A stretch of 34,841 nt of DNA from NCBI GenBank assembly GCA_937934745.1, contig CALGZC010000019.1, positions 1-34,841 on the forward strand, given 5' to 3'. A program made the position numbers and the translations under genes. This DNA is from an uncultured Blastocatellia bacterium (GTDB lineage Bacteria > Acidobacteriota > Blastocatellia > Chloracidobacteriales > Chloracidobacteriaceae). How positions within the stretch are numbered: position 1 is the stretch's first letter; each line of letters starts with the position of its first letter. A model generated the notes under the pieces. The model saw only the letters and a list, made by a program, of their open reading frames with translations. It was not told where the DNA came from and made no database searches. Positions 1 through 6,619 of the stretch are shown piece after piece.

Positions 1-142
1 ACAGCAGACGCCACACTGAAAACGAGCCGCAGGGGGAGTTTCGGCGCAGCCAAACCCCATAGGACGGCTCGACTCCATAAATCCTGGTCCGCGCTCGCCT
101 TGCCTGCCCTGAACGGCGGCGGCTCAGCGCGCACCGGGTCAG
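1..142 (+). mobile_element. Right end of an IS200/IS605-family element (copy 1)
   Basis: The first 19 bases read as the last codons of a transposase (Q-Q-T-P-H-stop, stop at 17-19). The same C-terminal codons are found in the TnpA remnant at 34429-34690. The next ~120 bases are the non-coding right end. Positions 1-140 are the exact reverse complement of 34308-34447, and positions 11-142 match the reverse complement of 34713-34841 apart from a 3-base deletion and a few substitutions. All copies lose similarity just after the GGGTC(A) at 136-141, which marks the element boundary. The transposase body lies outside the window to the left. The family assignment rests on the TnpA remnant at the other end. 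Confidence 0.75.
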
Positions 143-212
143 CACAGACTTCGCAGACCCAGGCTGACAATGTTGACCTGTCACACGGATGCAATCTGCA
201 ACGCCGTCACAT

Positions 213-1229
213 TCAACATCGGCACAATGCGCCGTACATCTGGGCGTAGTAACGCCGGTACTCGCCGCTGCGCGCCCGCGCCACCCAATCGCGGTGTTCG
301 CGGTACCAGGTGATCGTCTGCGCCAAACCTTCCGCAAAGGGAATCTGCGGTCGCCAGCCCAGCTCACGCTCAATTCTGGAGCAATCCACCGCATAGCGTC
401 GGTCATGACCGGGGCGATCGGTAACTTCCGTCAGGAGTGACATCGGCTTACCCAATAACTCAAGCAGCATTGTCAATACCGTCCGGTTTTCAAGCGGGGC
501 CCGCCCGCCGATGTGGTACGTTGCACCCGGCCGTCCCTTCTCAAGCACCATCCGTAGGGCAGTGCAGTGGTCATCCACGTGAATCCAGTCGCGCACCTGC
601 CGACCGTCGCCGTACACAGGAATCGGACGGTCTTCAAGGGCGTTGGTGAGCGCCAGGGGGATAAGCTTCTCCGGGAATTGGTAGGGACCGTAGTTGTTAC
701 TCGTGCGGGTAATGACAGCGTTGAGACCGAAGGTGTGCACGGCAGCGCGGACAAGATGTTCGGCGGCAGCCTTGCTCGCCGCATAGGGGCTGCTCGGTGC
801 AAGCGGTGAGTCTTCTGCAAACAATTGTCCTTCTGGAATACTGCCGCCAACTTCATCGGTCGAGATGTGTAAAAACCGTTTAACCCCTTTTTCACGTGCC
901 ACATCCAGCAGCACCTGGGTTCCTAGAACGTTTGTCATAATAAACTCGCGCGCGCTAAGAATGCTCCGATCGACATGCGACTCGGCTGCAAAGTGAACAA
1001 CGGCATCGCAGCCATCGGGCAGTGCCGCCCGCAGTGCTTCGGCGTCACAAATGTCGCCGCGTACAAAACAGTACGTCGGATGGTGGGCAACCGCAGCTAC
1101 GTTATCGAGGTTGCCGGCATAGGTTAACTTATCGAAGTTGATAACGGTCTCCGCCGGATACCACTGTGCCCAGGCCCGAATAAAAGCCGAGCCGATAAAT
1201 CCTGCTCCACCAGTAATAAACACCGCCAT
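213..1229 (-). CDS. rfbB: dTDP-glucose 4,6-dehydratase
   Basis: This enzyme converts dTDP-glucose to dTDP-4-keto-6-deoxyglucose, the committed step towards dTDP-L-rhamnose and other deoxysugars of the cell envelope; it is cytosolic and NAD-dependent. The protein has 338 residues, normal for the family. The Rossmann motif GGAGFIGS is at residues 7-14, the catalytic T-D-E triplet at 124-126 and YxxxK at Y149/K153. The segment after TDEV reads GGS rather than the usual YGS, a small deviation. The sugar-binding region (YGDGRQVRDWIHVDDH) is intact. The ATG at 1229 has only a weak Shine-Dalgarno (GCGAGA). No other rfb genes are next to it, so the rest of the pathway must be elsewhere. It stands between the IS end and a divergently transcribed ccsA-like gene. 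Confidence 0.95.
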   Translation of the reverse strand: MAVFITGGAGFIGSAFIRAWAQWYPAETVINFDKLTYAGNLDNVAAVAHHPTYCFVRGDICDAEALRAALPDGCDAVVHFAAESHVDRSILSAREFIMTNVLGTQVLLDVAREKGVKRFLHISTDEVGGSIPEGQLFAEDSPLAPSSPYAASKAAAEHLVRAAVHTFGLNAVITRTSNNYGPYQFPEKLIPLALTNALEDRPIPVYGDGRQVRDWIHVDDHCTALRMVLEKGRPGATYHIGGRAPLENRTVLTMLLELLGKPMSLLTEVTDRPGHDRRYAVDCSRIERELGWRPQIPFAEGLAQTITWYREHRDWVARARSGEYRRYYAQMYGALCRC

Positions 1230-1536
1230 GGTTGTCTCGCGTGTGTGCCTCGGTTTGACATGACCTGTTCGAGCCTATAACACGTCCCAGCAGGCAGATG
1301 CAAAGTTGCGTCCGGTAGCTGTCATCGCCGACAACAAGTGGAAGTTGTAGCCTGGCATCAGAGTTGTCAGGAAAGAATCGTCACAAAGACGCCGCCGCCA
1401 GGTTGTAGCCCAGTGATGTGCTTCAGTATAGTTTGATACGCTTTAGGTCGAAACGACGCTCCCGCGCGCAAACCCCAGGCGTCATTTCGCCTGCGACCTG
1501 TTCGTTTCAACCTTTCCCCGACCGAAAGGATGCGCT
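1230..1536. other. Intergenic region with candidate promoter and leader hairpin
   Basis: This 307-base divergent intergenic region holds no recognisable gene. A TTGACA at 1255-1260 followed after 15 bases by TATAAC (1276-1281) is a possible plus-strand promoter, although the spacing is short. Nearer the downstream gene, an inverted repeat CAGGCG (1476-1481) / CGCCTG (1488-1493) encloses TCATTT. It is nested with a second pair, AGGTCG (1445-1450) / CGACCT (1494-1499). These could fold in the mRNA leader of the ccsA-like gene. I do not recognise a known riboswitch class here. Confidence 0.35.
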
Positions 1537-3168
1537 ATGTCCACCGACGCGCTCAAACTGCAATCTTCTGTTCCCTCTGTACCTACCTCTTCCCCTGTAG
1601 CTCATTCGGCTTGGTCGCGGACTCTGCTTTTCATTGTTCCGATCATCGCCGCAACGGTGTTGGTTGTGGTGCGTGCGACCGGGATTGCCCCGACCGTCCT
1701 CAAGGAGGCCAACCTGACGGTATTGGCGCTACTGGCTTACCTGGGTGCGACGACTGCGTACGTGATGTGGATGCTGGGACGTGAGTCACTGCTTTTGCGC
1801 ATCGGCATTGGCACGATGGCCTTCGGCTACGTCCTTAACCTCGCTGCCTGGGGTGTGCGGTGGATTGAGTACATTGAGTTTGAAAAAACCAAACCGGTGA
1901 TGCAGTCCATCTGGCACACGCTGCCGTTGATGGAGAAGATTTCGCATACCTATCCCCTGAACAACCTCTACGACATCGGGCTGGCGTTTACAGGGTTCGC
2001 CGTACTGTCCAGTCTTATCATCACCACGCGCGACAAATACCGCTTTGTCGGCGCGGTAACCATGCCGCTGGCGGCACTGGCCCTAACGCTTGTTGTCTTT
2101 CTAGGGAGCGAGGTAACAACACTGCAACCGATTCTGCGCAGCTACTGGCGTCCGATTCACGTCAGCATTGCCGCCATCAGCTACGGGGTGTGCTTGGTGA
2201 GCTTCGGCATTGCGATCTTGTACCTGCTCAAGGACGGCGTTCGTGTGGAGAGCATGGCATTGTGCGTGGCGCTCTTTGGTTTGGTGACGTACGCCACCAT
2301 CGGAGATTACAAGGTCCTGATGACGGGCACATACGGACTCGGTGTGCGATGGATGGGGAGCAGCTTGAACCTGGCAGGCGGCGGTTCGCTGCGGGCGACG
2401 CTTCCCGGCGTTGGCCCGCTGATGCAGTTTGGTTGGCTGGTCTATGCAGCGGCGGCCATTGCCCTGACGGTGTTTTTCTTCCGCCGTGATCAACTGGCGC
2501 AGCAGTGGGGCAACCGCCTTATGGGAGGTGCGCTGCTGATGCAACTGCTGATTTTCGGCGCGATCTTCTACCGGATGAAATCACCGATGGACATCACCAG
2601 CGCTATCAACCCGGCTCAGTACCAAGCCTTTGGGGCCTGGCTGGCGAAACGCTCTGACCTTGATCCGGCCCTGCTCGCGCCGCAGCAGCTTCAGGCGGAA
2701 GGCAGCCGGTGGCTTAGCCAAAACGCCAGAGGATTGGAAATTAGCTTCAGCTCAAACCCGGTAGAATTGTCCGCCATTCTAACGCTCATTGCCTGTACGG
2801 CGTTTGTTGTCCTGTTTGCCTGGCGTGGACGTCAGATGCTGGAAAAACTTCCCGATCTGGAAACCCTCGATGACCTGACCTACAAAACCGTTTCGGTTGC
2901 CTTTCCACTGCTGCTGATGATGCTGGTGACGGGTGCCGTGTGGGCAAATGAGTCGTGGGGGACGTACTGGAGCTGGGATCCAAAGGAAACCTGGGCCCTT
3001 GTCACCTGGTTGGCGTATGCCGGTTACCTCCACACGCGGATCGTTCACGGGTGGAAGGGACGCACGTCAGCATACTTCGCTGTTCTGGGCTTTATCTTTG
3101 TCCTGTTTACGTACTTGGGTGTCAGCTTCCTATTACCGGGACTGCACTCTTATGCCGGTGTGGATTAA
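1537..3168 (+). CDS. ccsA: CcsA/ResC-type cytochrome c biogenesis protein
   Basis: This is an integral membrane component of the system II (Ccs/Res) machinery, which delivers haem across the membrane and attaches it to CXXCH motifs of c-type cytochromes. The 543-residue protein is very hydrophobic, with about a dozen predicted membrane segments. The tryptophan-rich haem-handling motif WGTYWSWDPKE lies at residues 474-484. It is flanked by candidate axial histidines: H208 in the segment RPIHVSIAAISYG, and a histidine near the C-terminus in GLHSYAG. The start ATG has a good ribosome-binding site (AAAGGA, 1525-1530). At 543 residues it is longer than minimal CcsA proteins, because of an extended loop (about residues 340-410). 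No ccs1/resB partner is nearby. The octaheme cytochrome at 8762-10576 is a plausible client. Confidence 0.9.
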   Translation: MSTDALKLQSSVPSVPTSSPVAHSAWSRTLLFIVPIIAATVLVVVRATGIAPTVLKEANLTVLALLAYLGATTAYVMWMLGRESLLLRIGIGTMAFGYVLNLAAWGVRWIEYIEFEKTKPVMQSIWHTLPLMEKISHTYPLNNLYDIGLAFTGFAVLSSLIITTRDKYRFVGAVTMPLAALALTLVVFLGSEVTTLQPILRSYWRPIHVSIAAISYGVCLVSFGIAILYLLKDGVRVESMALCVALFGLVTYATIGDYKVLMTGTYGLGVRWMGSSLNLAGGGSLRATLPGVGPLMQFGWLVYAAAAIALTVFFFRRDQLAQQWGNRLMGGALLMQLLIFGAIFYRMKSPMDITSAINPAQYQAFGAWLAKRSDLDPALLAPQQLQAEGSRWLSQNARGLEISFSSNPVELSAILTLIACTAFVVLFAWRGRQMLEKLPDLETLDDLTYKTVSVAFPLLLMMLVTGAVWANESWGTYWSWDPKETWALVTWLAYAGYLHTRIVHGWKGRTSAYFAVLGFIFVLFTYLGVSFLLPGLHSYAGVD

Positions 3169-3277
3169 CTTCTCTTCTTCTAGGCCTACCCTCGGCATCG
3201 GGGCCGTCCTCGTGGGCCAACGGTATAGGCCGGGATTAGACTCGTGATCCACTGCGGCGAATGAGGTGCGTGGCACT

Positions 3278-3339
3278 AAAAAAACCTGACAAACAACACA
3301 CGCGGGCAGCTTTTGCCGCCCGCGTGTGTTGTTTGTCAG
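3278..3339 (-). terminator. Rho-independent terminator of tRNA-Lys
   Basis: A perfect 22-bp inverted repeat (3286-3307 paired with 3318-3339, 10-base loop) lies directly downstream of tRNA-Lys on the minus strand. After the stem the minus strand reads one G and then seven Ts (complement of the A run 3278-3284), the classical intrinsic terminator layout. On the plus strand no T run follows the stem. It may still block transcription from the ccsA-like gene, but only the minus direction is fully formed. Confidence 0.85.
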
Positions 3340-3347
3340 AGGATGAA

Positions 3348-3420
<73 letters not shown>

Positions 3421-3442
3421 CTACGTAAAAACGTAAGCTGCT

Positions 3443-3472
3443 AGGGTATGGGAATCGTTACCCTGCTGTCAA
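3443..3472 (-). promoter_or_regulatory. Probable promoter of tRNA-Lys
   Basis: On the minus strand TTGACA (complement of 3467-3472) is followed after 18 bases by TACCCT (complement of 3443-3448). This matches a sigma-70-type promoter and would start transcription about 15 bases before the mature tRNA. Confidence 0.6.
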
Positions 3473-3793
3473 TCGGTGCTTGCCCAAAACACGCGATGTT
3501 CAACCAAACCGACACAACAAGCAGCCTTGCCTTGGATGGAGCCCAGTCAATCTCAAATGAACTCAAATGAATCTCAGTGTGCTTACGAAGCCACAGTAGG
3601 TCGCCCGGGCCGACTTGATACCCTCCCTATCAATCTGCACCTATCAATCCGCCGTCAGGCAGAACACAACCGCCGGTGAACCCAGAGGTGCGCCAGGGTT
3701 GGCGCATTGGTGAGTCAGGTTGCCGGACGAATACCGGTAAACGTGTGTTGTGTCACAGAAACTCTCCGACTCTTCACCCATGGTCTTGCCGCT
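3473..3793. other. Intergenic region upstream of nuoA
   Basis: No convincing gene is present; the small open frames here have no recognisable similarity or ribosome-binding sites. Two short near-repeats are visible: CAAATGAA twice around 3555-3572 and CTATCAATC twice around 3627-3650. The region must contain the nuoAB promoter, but no clear -35/-10 pair could be fixed. The nuoA frame is open upstream to a TTG at 3707, so part of this stretch may be translated. Confidence 0.4.
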
Positions 3794-4210
3794 ATGGTTC
3801 CCACCGTCTTTTTCCTTCTGCAGCAAACGGCAACTGATACTCCGGCACGTGGCCCGATCATGGGCTACATCCCAATTGCCCTGCTGTTCGCCATCTCTCT
3901 GGCCATTCCCGTTGGGGCGCTGACAGTTGGGCGTTTCTTCCGGCGGACCGTGATGACGCAGGAAAAAATGATGCCCTATGAATGCGGGGTAGATCCGGTT
4001 GGCGATGCGCGTGACCGAATCTCGGTACGCTACTACATCATCGCCATGCTGTTTCTTATCTTCGACGTGGAAACGATCTTTCTCTTCCCGTGGGCAGTTG
4101 TTTTTGACCAGCTTGCCCTCTTTGGCTTAATTGAGGCGCTTATCTTCATCGCTATTTTGGTCGTCGGTTACTACTACGCCTGGCGCAAGGGCGCGTTGGA
4201 CTGGGCATAG
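3794..4210 (+). CDS. nuoA: NADH-quinone oxidoreductase subunit A
   Basis: NuoA (NDUFA/ND3-type) is a small three-helix membrane subunit of respiratory complex I, close to the quinone site. The signature loop PYECGVDP and the following hydrophobic segments with LIFDVETIFLFPW are both present. From the ATG at 3794 the protein has 138 residues. The family is usually near 120, so an internal ATG at 3860 (116 residues, just before the first helix GYIPIALLFAISLAI) is an equally plausible start. The frame also stays open to a TTG at 3707. None of these starts has a good ribosome-binding site. nuoB follows 64 bases downstream, but no other complex I genes are in the window. Confidence 0.93.
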   Translation: MVPTVFFLLQQTATDTPARGPIMGYIPIALLFAISLAIPVGALTVGRFFRRTVMTQEKMMPYECGVDPVGDARDRISVRYYIIAMLFLIFDVETIFLFPWAVVFDQLALFGLIEALIFIAILVVGYYYAWRKGALDWA

Positions 4211-4274
4211 GTCGGTTTTGCCCCCCGATAACCGGCGAAGACCGGCAGAAAAAGTTAGGAAAGGATGCTGAACC

Positions 4275-4796
4275 GTGGTACGCGAAGAAACACCGGGCTT
4301 GATTCTGTCGTCGGTTGACTACATTTTCAACTGGGCGCGCAAGTCGGCGCTCTGGCCGATGACTTTTGGCCTAGCCTGCTGCGCCATCGAGATGATGGCA
4401 ACCGGTGCCTCGCGGTTTGACCTGGACCGTTTTGGCGCCGGTGTTTTCCGTCCGAGTCCGCGACAGTCCGATCTGATCATTGTTGCCGGGACGGTCACGC
4501 TCAAAATGGCTCCGGTTGTCCGGCGCGTTTACGAGCAAATGCCCGATCCCAAGTGGGTCATCTCGATGGGATCCTGCTCCAATGTTGGGGGGCCGTTCAA
4601 CACCTATTCAACGCTTCAGGGGGTTGACCGCATAATCCCGGTGGATGTGTACGTACCAGGTTGCCCGCCACGTCCTGAGGCGCTGCTTTACGGTCTGATG
4701 CGCCTGCAAGACAAGATCATGCGCGACCATCCGACACGTTTTATCTTTGGCCGCGGCAACGAGATCATCGAACCAGAAAAATCAGTCGCTGCCTAA
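4275..4796 (+). CDS. nuoB: NADH-quinone oxidoreductase subunit B
   Basis: NuoB is the peripheral-arm subunit that carries Fe-S cluster N2, the last electron carrier before quinone in complex I. The 173-residue protein has the expected four cluster cysteines: adjacent C35-C36 (LACCAIEM), C101 (GSCSNVGG) and C130 ([11 protein letters not shown]). The start is a GTG at 4275 preceded by a strong Shine-Dalgarno (AGGAAAGGA, 4256-4265). It is co-directional with nuoA and presumably cotranscribed. In most bacteria nuoC and nuoD follow directly. Here a tRNA-Ala and an unrelated operon follow, so the complex I genes are split over at least two loci. Confidence 0.97.
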   Translation: MVREETPGLILSSVDYIFNWARKSALWPMTFGLACCAIEMMATGASRFDLDRFGAGVFRPSPRQSDLIIVAGTVTLKMAPVVRRVYEQMPDPKWVISMGSCSNVGGPFNTYSTLQGVDRIIPVDVYVPGCPPRPEALLYGLMRLQDKIMRDHPTRFIFGRGNEIIEPEKSVAA

Positions 4797-4843
4797 TCTT
4801 TACTTGCGGTACCCTTCTTGGGGGGAGCAATTTCACGGGGGAC

Positions 4844-4872
4844 TTGACGACAGACCAAAGTTTGCTTACGCT
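4844..4872 (+). promoter_or_regulatory. Probable promoter of tRNA-Ala
   Basis: TTGACG (4844-4849), a 17-base spacer and TACGCT (4867-4872) fit a sigma-70-type promoter about 34 bases before the tRNA. An imperfect inverted repeat overlaps the -10 element: CCAAAGT (4855-4861) with ACTTTGG (4887-4893), and CTTAC (4865-4869) with GTAAG (4880-4884). That repeat could alternatively be a weak terminator of nuoAB. Confidence 0.5.
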
Positions 4873-4905
4873 TCGTAGTGTAAGCCACTTTGGTTTGCGA
4901 CACAT

Positions 4906-4981
4906 GGGGGTATAGCTCAGCTGGGAGAGCGCTGCAATGGCATTGCAGAGGTCAGCGGTTCGAACCCGCTTACCTCCACCA
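4906..4981 (+). tRNA. tRNA-Ala(GGC)
   Basis: A complete 76-base tRNA including an encoded CCA. The acceptor stem GGGGGTA pairs with TACCTCC, and the D arm is TAGCTCAGCTGGGAGAGC. The anticodon stem CTGCA/TGCAG surrounds the loop ATGGCAT, so the anticodon is GGC (alanine). The T arm is GCGGTTCGAACCCGC. Confidence 0.97.
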
Positions 4982-5004
4982 GTTTTCAGCGAACAATTGC
5001 CATC

Positions 5005-5038
5005 AAATGGGCGAGTTCACAGCTCGCCCATTTTTCTT
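5005..5038 (+). terminator. Rho-independent terminator of tRNA-Ala
   Basis: The stem AAATGGGCGAG (5005-5015) / CTCGCCCATTT (5023-5033) encloses a 7-base loop and runs into a T-rich tail (TTTTTCTTT) on the plus strand. It lies 24 bases after the tRNA. Confidence 0.85.
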
Positions 5039-5170
5039 TGGTCACTGTTGCCGGAGACTCTATTCCCGAAGATGATGTTGTCGTTGCCGATTTGGCAGTG
5101 ATAACGCGCGCCTGGCCTGCCCGCTGCGCCCTCTCGCAGAGGCCCGTTTTCTCTGTGACGTTCCGCAACC

Positions 5171-6619
5171 ATGCCCTACGAAGACTTACGCGAGTTCATT
5201 CACGCCCTTGAACAGGCCGGCGAACTCAAACGCATTACAACGCCGGTCTCTTGTATCCTCGAAATTACTGAAATCACCGACCGCGTCTCCAAAAACGGGG
5301 GTCCGGCGTTGTTGTTTGAAAACGTCGAAGAATCGTCCATTCCGGTTCTCATCAACGCACTGGGCAGTCGCCGCCGCATGCTCATGGCATTGGGCGTGAG
5401 GGATTATGCCGAGATTGCCGGGCGGTTAAACGACATCCTCGATTTCAAGTCACCGCAGGGGATGTTGGAAAAAGTGAAGCTCCTGCCCAAGTTTGCCGAA
5501 CTCGGTGCAGTCTTCCCCAAGCGTGTCAAACGCGGTCCCTGCCAAGACATTGTGCTGCGTGAAGGGGAGTTTGATTTGCGCCGTTTGCCAATTCTTCAGT
5601 GCTGGCCAGAAGACGGCGGACGTTTTATCACCTTCCCGCTTGTCTTTACCCAGCACCCAGCCACCAAGCGGCGCAATGTTGGGATGTATCGAATGCAGCT
5701 CTATGACAGCTGTACCACCGGCCTCCACTGGCAAATCCACAAGCACGGCGCATCTCACTGGCGCGAAGCACTCGAACGCGGCGAGAGGATGCCCGTTGCG
5801 GTAGCCATCGGCGGCGACCCGGTCCTGACCTTCGCGGCAATTTTCCCGCTTCCCGACGATGTGGACGAAATGATGCTGGCCGGTTTTTTGCGCGGCAAAC
5901 CTGTGCCGATGGTCAAGTGCCTGACAAATGATTTAGAAGTTCCGGCAACAGCGGAAATCGTCCTGGAGGGTTACGTTGACCCCCAGGAGTTGCGCACCGA
6001 AGGGCCATTTGGCGACCACACAGGGTTTTACACGGAAGCCGACAGCTATCCTGTGTTTCATGTCACCTGCGTCACACATCGCCGGCGCCCAATCTACCAG
6101 ACGACCATTGTTGGACGGCCGCCAATGGAGGACTGCTGGATGGGCGAAGCCGTTGGTGAGATTGCAAAACCCGTACTGCGCCGTCAGTTCCCAGAAATCG
6201 TAGACATGCATCTGCCCTTCGAGGGGGTGTTTCACAACCTGGCAATCGTTTCCATCAAGAAAGCTTATCCGGGTCACGCCCGCAAAGTAATGCATGCGCT
6301 GTGGGGCACGGGGCAACTGATGTTCACGAAGGTGGTCATCGTTGTGGACGACGATGTGCCGGTCACCGACCCGAGTTATGTGACCTGGTACGTTCTCAAC
6401 AACATTGACCCGGAACGTGACATCCAGTTCACGCTAGGTCCGGTGGATGCCCTTGATCACGCGTCGCGGCTACCGGCGTATGGCTCGAAAATGGGGATTG
6501 ATGCTACCCGCAAGTGGCCGAGTGAAGGGTTTACGCGCCCCTGGCCGCGGGAAAACCGCATGACGGCCGAGATTCAACGTAAGGTAGATGAAAAATGGCG
6601 CGCACTCTTTGGGAAGTGA
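5171..6619 (+). CDS. ubiD: UbiD-family decarboxylase
   Basis: UbiD enzymes are prenyl-FMN-dependent (de)carboxylases; in quinone synthesis they decarboxylate a polyprenylated aromatic or naphthoic acid. The protein has 482 residues, typical for the family, and the hallmark EGPFGDHTGFY motif starts at E277. The N-terminal NALGSRRRM and NVGMYRMQ segments also fit the FMN-binding fold. The ATG at 5171 has no obvious Shine-Dalgarno. The last 25 bases overlap the next gene, so the two are translationally coupled. A role in menaquinone synthesis is likely given the respiratory context, but UbiD paralogues act on many aromatic acids and the substrate cannot be read from sequence. The UbiX partner that makes prenyl-FMN is not in the window. 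Confidence 0.92.
   Translation: MPYEDLREFIHALEQAGELKRITTPVSCILEITEITDRVSKNGGPALLFENVEESSIPVLINALGSRRRMLMALGVRDYAEIAGRLNDILDFKSPQGMLEKVKLLPKFAELGAVFPKRVKRGPCQDIVLREGEFDLRRLPILQCWPEDGGRFITFPLVFTQHPATKRRNVGMYRMQLYDSCTTGLHWQIHKHGASHWREALERGERMPVAVAIGGDPVLTFAAIFPLPDDVDEMMLAGFLRGKPVPMVKCLTNDLEVPATAEIVLEGYVDPQELRTEGPFGDHTGFYTEADSYPVFHVTCVTHRRRPIYQTTIVGRPPMEDCWMGEAVGEIAKPVLRRQFPEIVDMHLPFEGVFHNLAIVSIKKAYPGHARKVMHALWGTGQLMFTKVVIVVDDDVPVTDPSYVTWYVLNNIDPERDIQFTLGPVDALDHASRLPAYGSKMGIDATRKWPSEGFTRPWPRENRMTAEIQRKVDEKWRALFGK

Noticed and set aside
1440-1510. Riboswitch in the ccsA leader
   Set aside because: The nested hairpins do not match the core of any riboswitch class I know; kept only as a leader hairpin.
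3476-3679. Small open frame of 67 codons upstream of nuoA
   Set aside because: No ribosome-binding site, no hydrophobic or domain pattern, and unusual composition; probably chance.
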